DNA of 42,350 nucleotides from an uncultured beta proteobacterium (GTDB lineage: Bacteria; Pseudomonadota; Gammaproteobacteria; Burkholderiales; SG8-41). Below the pieces are notes generated by a model. It saw only the letters and a list, made by a program, of their open reading frames with translations. It ran no database searches and was not told the origin of the DNA. Below, piece by piece: positions 1-8,642 of the stretch. Positions within the stretch are counted from its first letter, which is position 1. Every line of letters begins with the position of its first letter. Where the stretch lies: positions 1-42,350 of the forward strand of contig CAIVHG010000012.1 in assembly GCA_903905655.1 (NCBI GenBank), given 5' to 3'. The position numbers were made by a program, and so were the translations under genes.

Positions 1-2312
1 AGCGCGAGGCCGAGCGTGCGCGGAATCGGGGTCGCGGTCAGCGTCAGCACGTCCACTTCGGAGCGCAGCGCTTTCAGGCGCTCCTTCTGGCGCACGCCGA
101 AGCGATGCTCCTCGTCGATAATGACGAGGCCCAGATTTTTGAACTTCACGTCCGCCTGCAGCAGCTTGTGCGTGCCGATCACGATGTCGACCTTGCCGGC
201 GGCGACGTCGATGAGCGTTGCGCTCACCTCCTTCTGCGAGCGAAAGCGCGACAGTTCGGCGATGCGCGCCGCCCAGTCGGCAAAGCGGTCGCTGAAGGTG
301 TTGAAATGCTGTTCGGCGAGCAGCGTGGTCGGCACCAGCACCGCGACCTGCTTGCCCTCGTTGATGGCGATGAAGGCGGCGCGCAGGGCGACCTCGGTCT
401 TGCCAAAGCCGACGTCGCCGCAGATCAAACGATCCATCGGCTTGCCCTGCACGAGGTCGGCGATGACGGCCTCGATTGCGCGCTTCTGGTCGGGGGTCTC
501 CTCGAACGGAAAGGCGTCGCAGAACGCTTCGTAGTCGTGCTGCCGCAGCGTGTAGGCATGGCCCTCGCGCGCGGCGCGCCGTGCGTAGAGGTCGAGGAGT
601 TCAGCGGCGGTGTCGCGCACCTGCGCTGCCGCCTTGCGCTTGGCCTTGTCCCACTGGCCGCTGCCCAGGTCGTGCAGCGGAGCGCTTTCCGAGGGGCCGC
701 CGCTGTAGCGGCTGATCAAATGCAGTTGCGATACCGGCACGTAGAGCTTGTCGCCGCGCGTGTATTCGAGTGTGAGAAACTCAGTCGCGCCTTCGCCGAA
801 GTCCAGATTCTGCAGGCCCAGGTAGCGCCCGATGCCGTGCTGCTCGTGCACCACTGCATCGCCGGGCTTTACCTCCGACAGGTCGCGCAGCATGTACTCG
901 CTGGGCTTGCGCGCTTCGCGCTCGCGGCGCGCGCGCACCTGCGTCGCATAGAGCTCGTTCTCCGTGATCAGTGCGACACTGGGCTCCGTGAGCACGAAGC
1001 CCGCGCCGAGCGGGGCGACGGCGAGCATCAACGCGTCTTGCGACCGCATGAACCCGGAAAAATCCGCGCAGGCCTGCGGCTTAATGCCGTATTCGCCGAG
1101 GTAACTCAACATCGTCTCGCGGCGCCCCGCGCTTTCCGCGAGCAGCAGCGTGCGTCCTTTGTGGCCGTCCAGGAAGCTGCTCAGCCGCTCCAGCGGATGA
1201 GCAGCACGCCGGTCTACCGTGAGCGGTGGCAGCGCGGCCGTAGCTGCTATTGCAGCTTGCGGCGGGCTGGTCGCTGCACTCGAAACCTGAGCTTCGTTAT
1301 TCGGCATCGCATCGATCTCGATGCGCGCATAGGGTTTGAGCGCTGCGTAAAACTTGTCCGTGCTGAGGAACAGTTCAGCCGGGGGCAGTAGCGGCTGGCT
1401 GCGGTCGCCGCCCAAAAGGTCGTAGCGCGACTGCGTGTCGCGCCAGAATTGCTCAATCGCCGGCGTCAGGTCCTCGTGCAGCACGACGGTAGTGTCAGCC
1501 GGCAGATAATCGCTGTAGATCGCGGTGCTGTCGAAGAACAGCGGCAGATAATATTCGACGCCGGCCGAGGCGATTCCAGTGCTGACGTCCTTGTAGATGC
1601 GCGAGCGCGAGGGATCGCCTTCGAAGCGCGAGCGGAAATTGCGCCGGAAGCGCGTCTGCGCATCCGCGTCGAGCGGAAACTCGCGCGCCGGCAGCAGGCG
1701 CACTTCGTCGACTTTGTAGATGCTGCGCTGGCTGTCGACGTCGAAACTGCGGATCGAGTCGATCTGGTCATCGAACAGATCGATGCGGTAAGGCAATACG
1801 CTGCCCATCGGAAACAGATCGATGAGGCCGCCGCGAAAGCTGAATTCGCCGGGCGCGATCACCTGTGTGACGTGCGTATAACCGGCGACTGTGAATTGCC
1901 GGCGCAGCTCGTCCGGCGCCAGCCGTTCGCCGCGCTTGAAGAAGAACGTGCGGGCGGCCAGATACTCCACCGGCATCAGCCGGTAGAGCGCGGTCGTGAC
2001 CGGCATGATCGCGATGTCAAAGGCCTGGCGGCTGATCTGGTAGAGGGTGGCGAGCCGCTCGGAGACCAGGTCCGGGTGCGGGGAGAAGTTGTCGTAGGGC
2101 AGCGTTTCCCAGTCCGGCAGAAAGTGCACCTTGAGGTCTGGATTGAACCACGCGATCTCGGCGAGCAGGCGCTGTCCGTGCGCTGCAGTTGCAGTGATCA
2201 CGAGCAGCGGACGTACCTTGACCGCCAGTTCGGCGAGCGCGAGCGCGTCGGCGGAACCGTGGAACGGGCCTATCCGGCTGCGTAGGCCCGCGAGCGGCGC
2301 TTCCAATAGCAT
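1..2312 (-). CDS. mfd: Transcription-repair coupling factor Mfd (N-terminal two thirds, truncated by window edge)
   Basis: This is a DNA translocase that removes stalled RNA polymerase at lesions and recruits UvrA for transcription-coupled excision repair. The frame is open from an ATG at 2312-2310 to the left edge, about 770 codons of a family usually near 1150. The start reads MLLEAPLAGLR. Around residue 634 is the Walker A stretch CGDVGFGKTEVALR (about nt 390-430), then IGTHKLLQ, the Walker B box VIIDEEHRFG near residue 733 (about nt 103-133), and helicase motif III TATPIPRTL close to the edge. These spacings match E. coli Mfd. The UvrB-like N-terminal region and RNA-polymerase-interaction region lie in the part encoded by about 600-2312. 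The C-terminal helicase lobe is outside the window. Identification is firm; only the end is missing. Confidence 0.96.
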   Translation of the reverse strand, partial: MLLEAPLAGLRSRIGPFHGSADALALAELAVKVRPLLVITATAAHGQRLLAEIAWFNPDLKVHFLPDWETLPYDNFSPHPDLVSERLATLYQISRQAFDIAIMPVTTALYRLMPVEYLAARTFFFKRGERLAPDELRRQFTVAGYTHVTQVIAPGEFSFRGGLIDLFPMGSVLPYRIDLFDDQIDSIRSFDVDSQRSIYKVDEVRLLPAREFPLDADAQTRFRRNFRSRFEGDPSRSRIYKDVSTGIASAGVEYYLPLFFDSTAIYSDYLPADTTVVLHEDLTPAIEQFWRDTQSRYDLLGGDRSQPLLPPAELFLSTDKFYAALKPYARIEIDAMPNNEAQVSSAATSPPQAAIAATAALPPLTVDRRAAHPLERLSSFLDGHKGRTLLLAESAGRRETMLSYLGEYGIKPQACADFSGFMRSQDALMLAVAPLGAGFVLTEPSVALITENELYATQVRARREREARKPSEYMLRDLSEVKPGDAVVHEQHGIGRYLGLQNLDFGEGATEFLTLEYTRGDKLYVPVSQLHLISRYSGGPSESAPLHDLGSGQWDKAKRKAAAQVRDTAAELLDLYARRAAREGHAYTLRQHDYEAFCDAFPFEETPDQKRAIEAVIADLVQGKPMDRLICGDVGFGKTEVALRAAFIAINEGKQVAVLVPTTLLAEQHFNTFSDRFADWAARIAELSRFRSQKEVSATLIDVAAGKVDIVIGTHKLLQADVKFKNLGLVIIDEEHRFGVRQKERLKALRSEVDVLTLTATPIPRTLGLA

Positions 2313-2333
2313 CTGAGCTTCAAAAAATCGGTC

Positions 2334-2339
2334 ATTATA
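2334..2339 (-). promoter_or_regulatory. Candidate -10 element for mfd
   Basis: A perfect TATAAT on the minus strand lies 21 nt upstream of the mfd ATG, which would give a leader of about 15 nt. No convincing -35 hexamer is seen at 16-18 nt spacing. Inferred from sequence only. Confidence 0.45.
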
Positions 2340-2459
2340 CAGGGGTGGCCGCGTCGCTTCGCGCGGTTGTCGGCGCAAGAAGCGCGCGCTGTGATTCGGC
2401 GTGGACGCGCTGGGCGGCGGCCTGCAGTGTTAAATGGCAGCTGGAGGATCGCCGCTGAA

Positions 2460-3566
2460 CTATTGCGGCTGGTGAATCGCGACCGGGATGCGGCGGCGGC
2501 CGAACTGGCTCTCGAACGGCGCGTAGCGACCAGCGAGCGGCGTTGCGCAGTGCGCGCAGTTGCCTTCGGGCGTCACTTCATAGGCGCGGATTTCGTACCA
2601 GTCGCGCACAATGAGCGCGGCTTTGCACTTCGGACAGTACGTGGTGCCGCCGTCGGTGTCGTGAATGTTGCCGGTATAGACATAGTTGAGGCCCGCATCG
2701 AGCGCGATGCGCCGCGAACGCTGCAGCGTCGCGGCGGGTGTCGCGCTGATTTCCCCCATCTTGTAATCGGGGTGAAAGGCGGAGAAATGCAGCGGCACGT
2801 CGGGACCCAGCTCTTTCATGATCCACGCGCACTCTGCAGTCACTTCTTCCACGCTATCGTTCTGGCCGGGGATCAGCAGCGTCGTGATCTCGAACCACAC
2901 CTGCGTTTCGTGTTTCAGGTGGACGAGCGTGTCCAGCACTGGCTTGAGATGCGCGCCGCACAGCTTGAAATAGAATTCGTCCGTGAACGCCTTGAGGTCG
3001 ACGTTCGCCGCGTCCATCTTGGCGTAGAACTCGCGCCGCGGCTGGTCGTGCATGTAGCCGGCCGTCACCGCCACAGTCTGCACGCCGCGCGCGTGGCAGG
3101 CATCCGCCACGTCCATCGCATACTCGGCGAAGATCACCGGATCGTTGTAAGTGAAAGCCACGCTCTTTGAGCCGCCGGCCAGCGCCGCCTGTGCGATGGC
3201 TGCGGGTGAGGCCTCGTCGGCGAGCCGGTCCATGTCCTTCGATTTGCTGATGTCCCAGTTCTGGCAGAACTTGCAGGCGAGATTGCAGCCCGCAGTGCCG
3301 AAGGACAGCACGCTCGATCCCGGATAGAAATGATTGAGCGGCTTCTTCTCGATGGGATCGATGCAGAATCCGGAGGAGCGCCCGTAGGTCGTGAGCAGCA
3401 TCTGATCGCGCTGTGCCCCGGCGCCGCGCTGACGGACGAAGCACGCGCCGCGCTGGCCTTCGTGCAACCGGCAGTCGCGCGGGCACAGATCGCACTGCAT
3501 GCGCCCGTCGTCGAGCAGATGCCACCAGCGGCCAGGGTGGGTCAAGGCTGCGTGCGCTCGCTCCAT
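2460..3566 (-). CDS. amrS: AmmeMemoRadiSam system radical SAM enzyme
   Basis: A 368-residue radical SAM protein related to pyruvate-formate-lyase activases; its substrate is not established. The cluster motif CNLACKFC (C94, C98, C101) binds the 4Fe-4S cluster used to cleave S-adenosylmethionine. An N-terminal cysteine set (C25, C28, C32, C42; CDLCPRDC) and a C-terminal CPKC/CAHC pair suggest a further metal site. The frame stays open to 3680, but the ATG at 3566 gives the usual family N-terminus (GRWWHLLDDG soon after the start). It overlaps the end of the AMMECR1 gene by 25 nt, so it is probably translationally coupled as the last gene of a Memo-AMMECR1-radical SAM operon. Family membership is clear; the biological function of the system is unknown. 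Confidence 0.93.
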   Translation of the reverse strand: MERAHAALTHPGRWWHLLDDGRMQCDLCPRDCRLHEGQRGACFVRQRGAGAQRDQMLLTTYGRSSGFCIDPIEKKPLNHFYPGSSVLSFGTAGCNLACKFCQNWDISKSKDMDRLADEASPAAIAQAALAGGSKSVAFTYNDPVIFAEYAMDVADACHARGVQTVAVTAGYMHDQPRREFYAKMDAANVDLKAFTDEFYFKLCGAHLKPVLDTLVHLKHETQVWFEITTLLIPGQNDSVEEVTAECAWIMKELGPDVPLHFSAFHPDYKMGEISATPAATLQRSRRIALDAGLNYVYTGNIHDTDGGTTYCPKCKAALIVRDWYEIRAYEVTPEGNCAHCATPLAGRYAPFESQFGRRRIPVAIHQPQ

Positions 3567-4150
3567 TTTGCAACCGTGTAGCGCGAGAGCTTCACCGACG
3601 CGTCCCAGAAATCCGGCGGCAGCCCCGCCTTGTTCTTGAGGTGCCCCATAAAAGTTTGGGTGTCGGAAAACTGTTCCCACACCTGCGGCAGAAAGGTGCT
3701 GCGATGGTGGCCGTATTCGAAGATGATGCCGTCGATGCCGGGGCGGATCTGCGCGAGCGCATGCTGCTCGTCGCGAAACGCGATGCCGGAGACTGGGGAC
3801 AGCACCGAGACTTCGACGATGAGCGTCGCGTATTCCTGCGCGGTCAACGGCTTGAAGCGCGGATCGCGGAAAGCCGCGTTGATTGCGTTCGCCTTGACGT
3901 CAGCGACGAGCGGGCGGCTCGCCTGCAGCGTGCCGATGCAGCCGCGCAGTTGGTTGTTGTAAGTCAGCGTGACGAAGGTCGCGCGCAGCTGCGACAGCCA
4001 TGCAGCGTCTTCGCGTGCCGCCACGGCCGCACCCAGCTGAGCAGCGATCGCTGCGCGTGCCAGCGGCAGCAGCACCTGCCCTGCATCCTGCGGGAGCAGC
4101 GGATCATTGGGGTGCGCGCTCACCATGTGGTCCTGGGCTTCAGTGGACAT
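3542..4150 (-). CDS. amrA: AMMECR1 domain protein (AmmeMemoRadiSam system protein A)
   Basis: A 202-residue protein of the AMMECR1 family, the middle gene of the AmmeMemoRadiSam operon. The hallmark LRGCIGTL is at residues 68-75 and is the most conserved patch of the family, proposed as an active or ligand site but without a proven reaction. The frame is open further upstream to 4204, but the ATG at 4150 (MSTEAQDHM) overlaps the end of the Memo gene by only 11 nt and is preferred. Its 3' end overlaps the radical SAM gene. No signal peptide or membrane segment is visible, so it is expected in the cytoplasm. A role with the two neighbours is inferred from conserved linkage, not from known chemistry. 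Confidence 0.93.
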   Translation of the reverse strand: MSTEAQDHMVSAHPNDPLLPQDAGQVLLPLARAAIAAQLGAAVAAREDAAWLSQLRATFVTLTYNNQLRGCIGTLQASRPLVADVKANAINAAFRDPRFKPLTAQEYATLIVEVSVLSPVSGIAFRDEQHALAQIRPGIDGIIFEYGHHRSTFLPQVWEQFSDTQTFMGHLKNKAGLPPDFWDASVKLSRYTVAKWSERTQP

Positions 4151-4955
4151 AGTGATTGGAACCCTCATAAAAAGCGAACGCGCCGTAGCCCACGACGCGC
4201 GCACGGTCGCCCGCGGTGTCGCCGGAGTTGCGCAGATCGATCAGTTGCGGCGCGAGCCCGCGCCGGCGGCAGGCAAGCATCAGCCCGTTGACCGGAGTGC
4301 CGCCGCACGCCTGCTCATGTGAGATATCTGTGCGCAGATCGAGAATCGCCTGGGCCGTGACACGGTCGACCGCTTGCGCATCGCTGTAGCTGAGGAAGTG
4401 CGACAGATCGGAGCTTACGACGATCAGCGTTTCGGCGCCACCCCACAACAGCCCGAGTACTTCCGCCACCTGTTCTGGGCTCACCCCGCCCACCGCAAAC
4501 GGCACTACCGAAAACTTCTTGAGCACGGTTTGCAGGAAGGGCAGATGCACTTCCAGGGAATGCTCGTGTGCATGTGCCGCGGCGCTTACCAGCACTTGCG
4601 GCAGCGCGCGAATTCGAGCGACGGCTTCGGCATCCACTGCGACATTGCCGAGCGGTGTTGCGAGCAGCGTGGCGTCTGGCAGCGCGAGTCCGCGCACCGG
4701 CACCCGATGCACGGGCCCTAACAGCACCACGCGGGTAATGGCTTCGCGCGCAGGCGCTAGCCGCGCATAGGCCATCGCAGCCGTCGGGCCCGAGTAGATG
4801 TAACCGGCGTGCGGGGCGATGATCGCTTTGGGCACCGGCAGGCCGCTGGCTGCGGCTTGTGCCTGCGCGAGCAGCGCGTGCAGTTCGTGCTCCAGCTGCG
4901 GGGCGGCCGCCGGATAAAACATGCCTGCCACTGCGGGTTGGCGCACGGTATCCAT
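4140..4955 (-). CDS. amrB: Memo family protein (AmmeMemoRadiSam system protein B)
   Basis: A 271-residue Memo-family protein, structurally related to class III extradiol dioxygenases and to human MEMO1. Visible conserved stretches are QPAVAGMFYP at the N-terminus, APHAGYIYSG (H49), GPVHR (H83), HEHSLEVHLPF (residues 129-139), SSDLSHF (181-187) and ACGGTP (C217). H49, H83 and C217 are the likely counterparts of the metal-binding residues of MEMO1. It is the first gene of the three-gene minus-strand operon. The long upstream extension of the frame to 5432 is antisense to ispD and is not coding. The ATG at 4955 is fixed by the family N-terminus. A -10 box sits only 12 nt before the ATG, so the mRNA may be nearly leaderless. 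Confidence 0.93.
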   Translation of the reverse strand: MDTVRQPAVAGMFYPAAAPQLEHELHALLAQAQAAASGLPVPKAIIAPHAGYIYSGPTAAMAYARLAPAREAITRVVLLGPVHRVPVRGLALPDATLLATPLGNVAVDAEAVARIRALPQVLVSAAAHAHEHSLEVHLPFLQTVLKKFSVVPFAVGGVSPEQVAEVLGLLWGGAETLIVVSSDLSHFLSYSDAQAVDRVTAQAILDLRTDISHEQACGGTPVNGLMLACRRRGLAPQLIDLRNSGDTAGDRARVVGYGAFAFYEGSNHYVH

Positions 4956-4967
4956 GATTGTACTCAC

Positions 4968-4973
4968 ATTATA
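4968..4973 (-). promoter_or_regulatory. Candidate -10 element for the Memo-AMMECR1-radical SAM operon
   Basis: A perfect TATAAT on the minus strand ends 12 nt before the Memo ATG. With the usual start 6-8 nt downstream of the -10, the 5' leader would be about 4-6 nt. The best -35 at 17 nt spacing is TTACGA (4991-4996), a weak match. Confidence 0.4.
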
Positions 4974-5111
4974 GTCAAAGCTGAATTTAGTCGTAATTAG
5001 ATGGGGCGCTGCGCACGCGATATCAAGCCCGGCGCCGCGCAGGGCGGCTACGCGCTGCTGATACAATCGGTGTTCATCGCATAATGTCCTGAGGCAAGAT
5101 TCAGTCTCTAC

Positions 5112-6281
5112 ATGGCTAAGCTTTTTGCATTGATTCCAGCGGCCGGCATCGGCGCGCGCATGGGCGGCGCGCTGCCCAAGCAATACCTGACTATCGCCGG
5201 CAAGCCCGTGCTCTATCATGCCATGAATACGCTGTGCGCCCATGCCGCGATCGAGCGCGTGTTCGTGGTGCTGCACCCCGGCGATGAGCATTTCAGGCGC
5301 CACGACTGGACGGGCCTCGCCGAACGCTTCGATACGCTTTATTGTGGCGGTGAGACGCGTGCTGCGAGCGTCTACAACGGGTTGCTGGCGGTGGAGGATG
5401 CGATCGCGGCCGACGATTGGGTGCTGGTGCACGATGCGGTGCGGCCCTGTCTGGGAAAGGATGCGCTAGCGCGCCTGATCGCAGAGTTGAGCGGGGAACA
5501 AAGTGGCGGCCTGCTGGCGCTGCCGGTTGCCGATACCCTCAAATGCGCGGATGACACCGGATATGCGCTGGCAACCCAGCCGCGCGTGGGCCTGTGGCAG
5601 GCGCAGACACCGCAGATGTTCCGCTATGGCTTGCTGGTGGAGGCATTGCGCGGTCAGGGGGCGGCGCACGCCACCGACGAGGCGGGCGCGGTCGAGCTAC
5701 TCGGCGTTAGGCCCAAGCTGGTGCTGGGCGATGCGCGCAATCTGAAAGTCACCTACCCTCAGGACCTCGAGCTTGCGCGCACGATCCTGAACAGTTTGGA
5801 GACCAAGATGAGAATCGGGCAGGGCTATGACGCACATCGGCTGCTGGCGGGACGCAGGCTGGTGATCGGCGGCGTGACGATTCCGCACGAGTCGGGCCTC
5901 GACGGGCACTCGGATGCCGACGTGCTGCTGCATGCGGTGTGCGACGCGCTGCTCGGCGCCGCCGGCCTGGGAGACATCGGCCGGCATTTCCCGGATACCG
6001 ATGCGCGCTATTCCGGCGTCGATAGCCGCGAGCTGCTGCGCGCCACCGCTCGGCTACTCTTGGAGCATGGCTGGCGCGTGGCCAATCTCGATACGACGAT
6101 CATCGCGCAGGCGCCGCGCATGGCACCGCACATCGCGGCGATGGTCGCCAATATCGCGTCTGATCTTCAAGTGTCTGAGAGCACTGTCAGCGTAAAGGCG
6201 AAGACCACCGAGCGCATGGGCTTCGTGGGGACGGGCGAGGGCATGGCGGCACAGGCGGTGGCGCTGATCGCACCGCGGTGA
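5112..6281 (+). CDS. ispDF: Bifunctional IspD-IspF fusion (MEP cytidylyltransferase / MECDP synthase)
   Basis: One open frame of 389 residues encodes two non-consecutive steps of the MEP isoprenoid pathway. Residues 1 to about 228 are IspD (CTP + MEP to CDP-ME), with the nucleotide-binding start [17 protein letters not shown] and VHDAVRPCL. Residues 233-389 are IspF (cyclisation to MECDP), with [36 protein letters not shown] and the C-terminal [12 protein letters not shown]. The linker is only a few residues (NSLETK). No stop lies between the domains, yet the codon for Met233 (5808) is preceded by GGAG at 5798-5801 with a 6-nt gap, so a separate IspF might also be made. In many betaproteobacteria, as I recall, these are two adjacent genes. 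The following gene overlaps the stop codon. Confidence 0.95.
   Translation: MAKLFALIPAAGIGARMGGALPKQYLTIAGKPVLYHAMNTLCAHAAIERVFVVLHPGDEHFRRHDWTGLAERFDTLYCGGETRAASVYNGLLAVEDAIAADDWVLVHDAVRPCLGKDALARLIAELSGEQSGGLLALPVADTLKCADDTGYALATQPRVGLWQAQTPQMFRYGLLVEALRGQGAAHATDEAGAVELLGVRPKLVLGDARNLKVTYPQDLELARTILNSLETKMRIGQGYDAHRLLAGRRLVIGGVTIPHESGLDGHSDADVLLHAVCDALLGAAGLGDIGRHFPDTDARYSGVDSRELLRATARLLLEHGWRVANLDTTIIAQAPRMAPHIAAMVANIASDLQVSESTVSVKAKTTERMGFVGTGEGMAAQAVALIAPR
5798..5810 (+). promoter_or_regulatory. Internal Shine-Dalgarno and ATG inside ispDF
   Basis: GGAG at 5798-5801 is followed after 6 nt by an in-frame ATG at 5808-5810, exactly where a stand-alone IspF would start. This looks like a retained ribosome-binding site of a once separate ispF. 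Whether it is used is unknown. Confidence 0.4.
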
Positions 6282-6829
6282 GCAATCCTCGCGGGCGCTC
6301 GCATGAGGAGCCGCGCACGCTGCGGCTGTTTTTTGCGCTGTGGCCGCAAGACGCGGTGCGCGACCGGTTATTCGAGGCGGGGCGCGCGCTGCATGCACAA
6401 TGCGGGGGACGGCTGGTGCCGCGCGTACAGCTGCATCAGACGCTGCTCTTCCTGGGCAGCGTCGCGCGCGAGCGTGTTCCTGAGATATCTGCATGGCTGA
6501 ATGTGCTGCGGGTTCCCGCTTTCAGCCTGCCATTCGGAAGCATCGGCTATTGGCGCCGCAACCAGATCGTGTGGGCGGCGCCGCTCGCGACGCCGCAGCC
6601 GCTGCTAACGCTGGTGTCTGCGCTTCAGGGCAGGGCGCGCGCGGGTGGTTTCAAGATCGAAGACCGGCCCTATGCATCGCACGTCACGCTGTTGCGCGAT
6701 GCGCGCGCGCCTGAACTCCTGCCGGAGCTTGCATTCGAGTGGCCGGCCAGTGAATGCGCGTTGCTGCAATCGGTGTCGGCCGCGCACGGTGTGGAGTACC
6801 GCGTGCTCGCGCGTGCGGCGCTCGCCTGA
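6278..6829 (+). CDS. thpR: RNA 2',3'-cyclic phosphodiesterase (LigT/ThpR family)
   Basis: A 183-residue member of the 2H phosphoesterase superfamily, which hydrolyses RNA 2',3'-cyclic phosphates to 2'-phosphates. The two catalytic HxT motifs are HQTLLFLG (H53) and HVTLLRD (H135), in the two pseudo-symmetric halves. Length is normal for the family. The start is a GTG at 6278 overlapping the ispDF stop as GTGA. The next in-frame candidate would remove little, so the exact first residue is less certain, but the conserved LRLFFALWP follows at residues 15-23. It is probably cotranscribed with ispDF; a functional link with isoprenoid synthesis is not implied. Cytoplasmic. Confidence 0.92.
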   Translation: MSNPRGRSHEEPRTLRLFFALWPQDAVRDRLFEAGRALHAQCGGRLVPRVQLHQTLLFLGSVARERVPEISAWLNVLRVPAFSLPFGSIGYWRRNQIVWAAPLATPQPLLTLVSALQGRARAGGFKIEDRPYASHVTLLRDARAPELLPELAFEWPASECALLQSVSAAHGVEYRVLARAALA

Positions 6830-6839
6830 TTTTTGTGTG

Positions 6840-7229
6840 CTACTTGGGGGCGGCAGGCGCTTTCTTGGGCGCGCTCGCTGCTTTGGGCTTCGCTGCCGCG
6901 ACCGGCTTGCGCAACTGCTCGGTGAGCGTGATAGCGCCCGCGACAAAAGTAGCCTGCGGTTCCGCGGTGCAGTACTTGTCCAGGTAATCGTAAAGCGCTT
7001 CGCCTGCCGGCAAATCTCCGAACACCACCTGGCGCGATGGAGATGCATAGTTGTGTCCGGAAACGAAGCCGCGGATCCAGAATTCGTATTGGGCGCGCAG
7101 CGCCCTGTTGCCGGCGGTCTTGACCCACGCCGCGCACGACGGATCTTCGAATGCGTAGACGCTCACCTGCTGGGCGAGCGCCGTTGCTGAGGTGAGCGCG
7201 CACGCCAGCATCGCGATTGCAAGCTTCAT
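6840..7229 (-). CDS. Small exported protein of unknown function
   Basis: A 129-residue protein with a clear signal peptide (MKLAIAMLACALTSATALAQ) and strong Shine-Dalgarno AAGGAG 7-8 nt before the ATG at 7229. The frame extends upstream to 7730, but that part is antisense to the sensor kinase gene and is rejected. The mature part has two cysteines (in PSCAAW and DKYCTA) that could form a disulfide, an aromatic RGFVSGHNY stretch, and a C-terminal tail of alternating Ala, Lys and Pro (PKAASAPKKAPAAPK). The basic tail could bind the cell wall or nucleic acid, but this is a guess. I do not recognise a named family. It follows the envZ-type gene on the same strand after 77 nt and converges on thpR. 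Confidence 0.75.
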   Translation of the reverse strand: MKLAIAMLACALTSATALAQQVSVYAFEDPSCAAWVKTAGNRALRAQYEFWIRGFVSGHNYASPSRQVVFGDLPAGEALYDYLDKYCTAEPQATFVAGAITLTEQLRKPVAAAKPKAASAPKKAPAAPK

Positions 7230-7306
7230 GTAAATCTCCTTGTGGAACCTTGGGCAGCGCCGTTGAACGGCACATGCGCAATGATAGCGCGTCTCAGGTC
7301 TGCGCC

Positions 7307-8608
7307 TCAAACCACCGGCAGCTCGACCCGCGCTTCGAGCCCGCCGCCGGCGCGCGCGAGCAGTTGGACCTTGCCGCCGTGCTGTTGCACGATGCGGTCG
7401 ACGATCGCGAGTCCAAGTCCGGAGCCGCTGGTGCTGCGCGCATGATTGAGCCGGGTGAACGGTTGCAGCATGCGCTCGGCATCTGCGTCGGGGATGCCGG
7501 GGCCGCGGTCCAGCACCGACAGGCGTGCGTGCGTGCCCGTGCGCGCGGTTTCGATCTCCACGTCGGGCCCGCCGTGACGCAGCGCGTTGTCGATGAGGTT
7601 GACGATGAGGCGCTGCATCGAAGCTGCGTTGATGTTGAGGGATGGCAGTGCGCCCAGCTGTGCGGTGATGCTTTTGCTCTGGCGCTGATAGCGCTCGACT
7701 ACTGCGCTGACCAGGGCGTTGAGGTCGCACTCGGATTTACGGCTCTGCTCGCCGCTGGCGCGGGCGAAATCCAGAAACTGGCCGATGATGCTGTCGATGT
7801 CTTCGATGTCCTCGAGCATCCCCTGCTTGAGCAATTGGTCTCCGCCTTCGACCATCTCGAGGCCGAGACGGATGCGCGACAGCGGAGTGCGCAGATCATG
7901 CGAGACGCCCGCGAGCAGCAGCGCGCGGTCATCGGCGGCGCGCCGCACGTCGGCTGCCATCTGATTGAAGGCATGCGCCAGGGTGCGGATTTCCGCAGGG
8001 CCGGATTCGTTGACCGGCGGCGGCGTCTGCCCGCGTCCGATGAGCGCCGCGGAGCGCGTCAGTTCGCGCAGCGGGCGGTTGATGCGCGCAACGATCGCGT
8101 AGGCGCCGGCGAGCGACAACAGCAACATGAACGCGCCCCAGCCGATCCAGATCAGCGGCACCTGACGTTCGATGCGCTCGCGCGACAGGCGCACCCAGTA
8201 CTTGCCGCCGTCGATGGTGAAACTCACCCACATCACGCGCGCGCCGGCGGTGCCCAGCATCAGCTCGGTATCGTCTCCCAGTTGGCGCTTGAGGTCGCCC
8301 GCGATGAGTTGTCCCACTGAGTCCAGGGGAAACGGGCGCACGGTTTCGGTGGGTTGGCCAAAATAGACCTGGATGCCCTCCTGCTGTGAAAGATCGAGCA
8401 GCAACGCGAGGCGTTTATCCGGATGCGCGGTGATCAGCGCCGAGCGCGTCAGGTTGATCACGCTCACGATCTGCTGCGCAAAGATCTGCGCCCGCGGCTC
8501 ACGATCAGAGGTGCGGATGATCTGCAGCCACACCAGGTGACTGGCGACGATCAGCAGCGCGAGCAGCAGCACGGTGCGCCACAACAGACTGCGCGGATAG
8601 AGAGTCAT
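7307..8608 (-). CDS. envZ: EnvZ-type sensor histidine kinase
   Basis: A 433-residue inner-membrane sensor kinase. Transmembrane helix 1 is at about 11-31, a periplasmic domain of about 120 residues follows, helix 2 is at about 151-173, then HAMP, the dimerisation/phosphoacceptor helix VSHDLRTPLSR (H237), the N box IVNLIDNALRHGG and the ATP-binding G boxes DRGPGIPD and GSGLGLAIVDR. All catalytic motifs are intact. An alternative upstream ATG at 8665 would overlap the regulator gene by 23 nt; the ATG at 8608 gives the usual family start (YPRSLLWRT) and is preferred. It lies directly downstream of an OmpR-type regulator, its expected partner. The stimulus cannot be read from sequence; osmotic or envelope sensing is inferred from the family. 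Confidence 0.92.
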   Translation of the reverse strand: MTLYPRSLLWRTVLLLALLIVASHLVWLQIIRTSDREPRAQIFAQQIVSVINLTRSALITAHPDKRLALLLDLSQQEGIQVYFGQPTETVRPFPLDSVGQLIAGDLKRQLGDDTELMLGTAGARVMWVSFTIDGGKYWVRLSRERIERQVPLIWIGWGAFMLLLSLAGAYAIVARINRPLRELTRSAALIGRGQTPPPVNESGPAEIRTLAHAFNQMAADVRRAADDRALLLAGVSHDLRTPLSRIRLGLEMVEGGDQLLKQGMLEDIEDIDSIIGQFLDFARASGEQSRKSECDLNALVSAVVERYQRQSKSITAQLGALPSLNINAASMQRLIVNLIDNALRHGGPDVEIETARTGTHARLSVLDRGPGIPDADAERMLQPFTRLNHARSTSGSGLGLAIVDRIVQQHGGKVQLLARAGGGLEARVELPVV

Positions 8609-8642
8609 CGTGCTTCCAGACGCTCGCGGGTGGGTTTCGTGT

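Noticed and set aside
105-2285. Two long plus-strand open frames (105-1391 and 1449-2285)
   Set aside because: The minus strand here encodes a continuous Mfd protein with Walker A, DEEH and TATPIPRTL motifs at correct spacing. The plus frames have composition typical of antisense GC-rich DNA and no domain.
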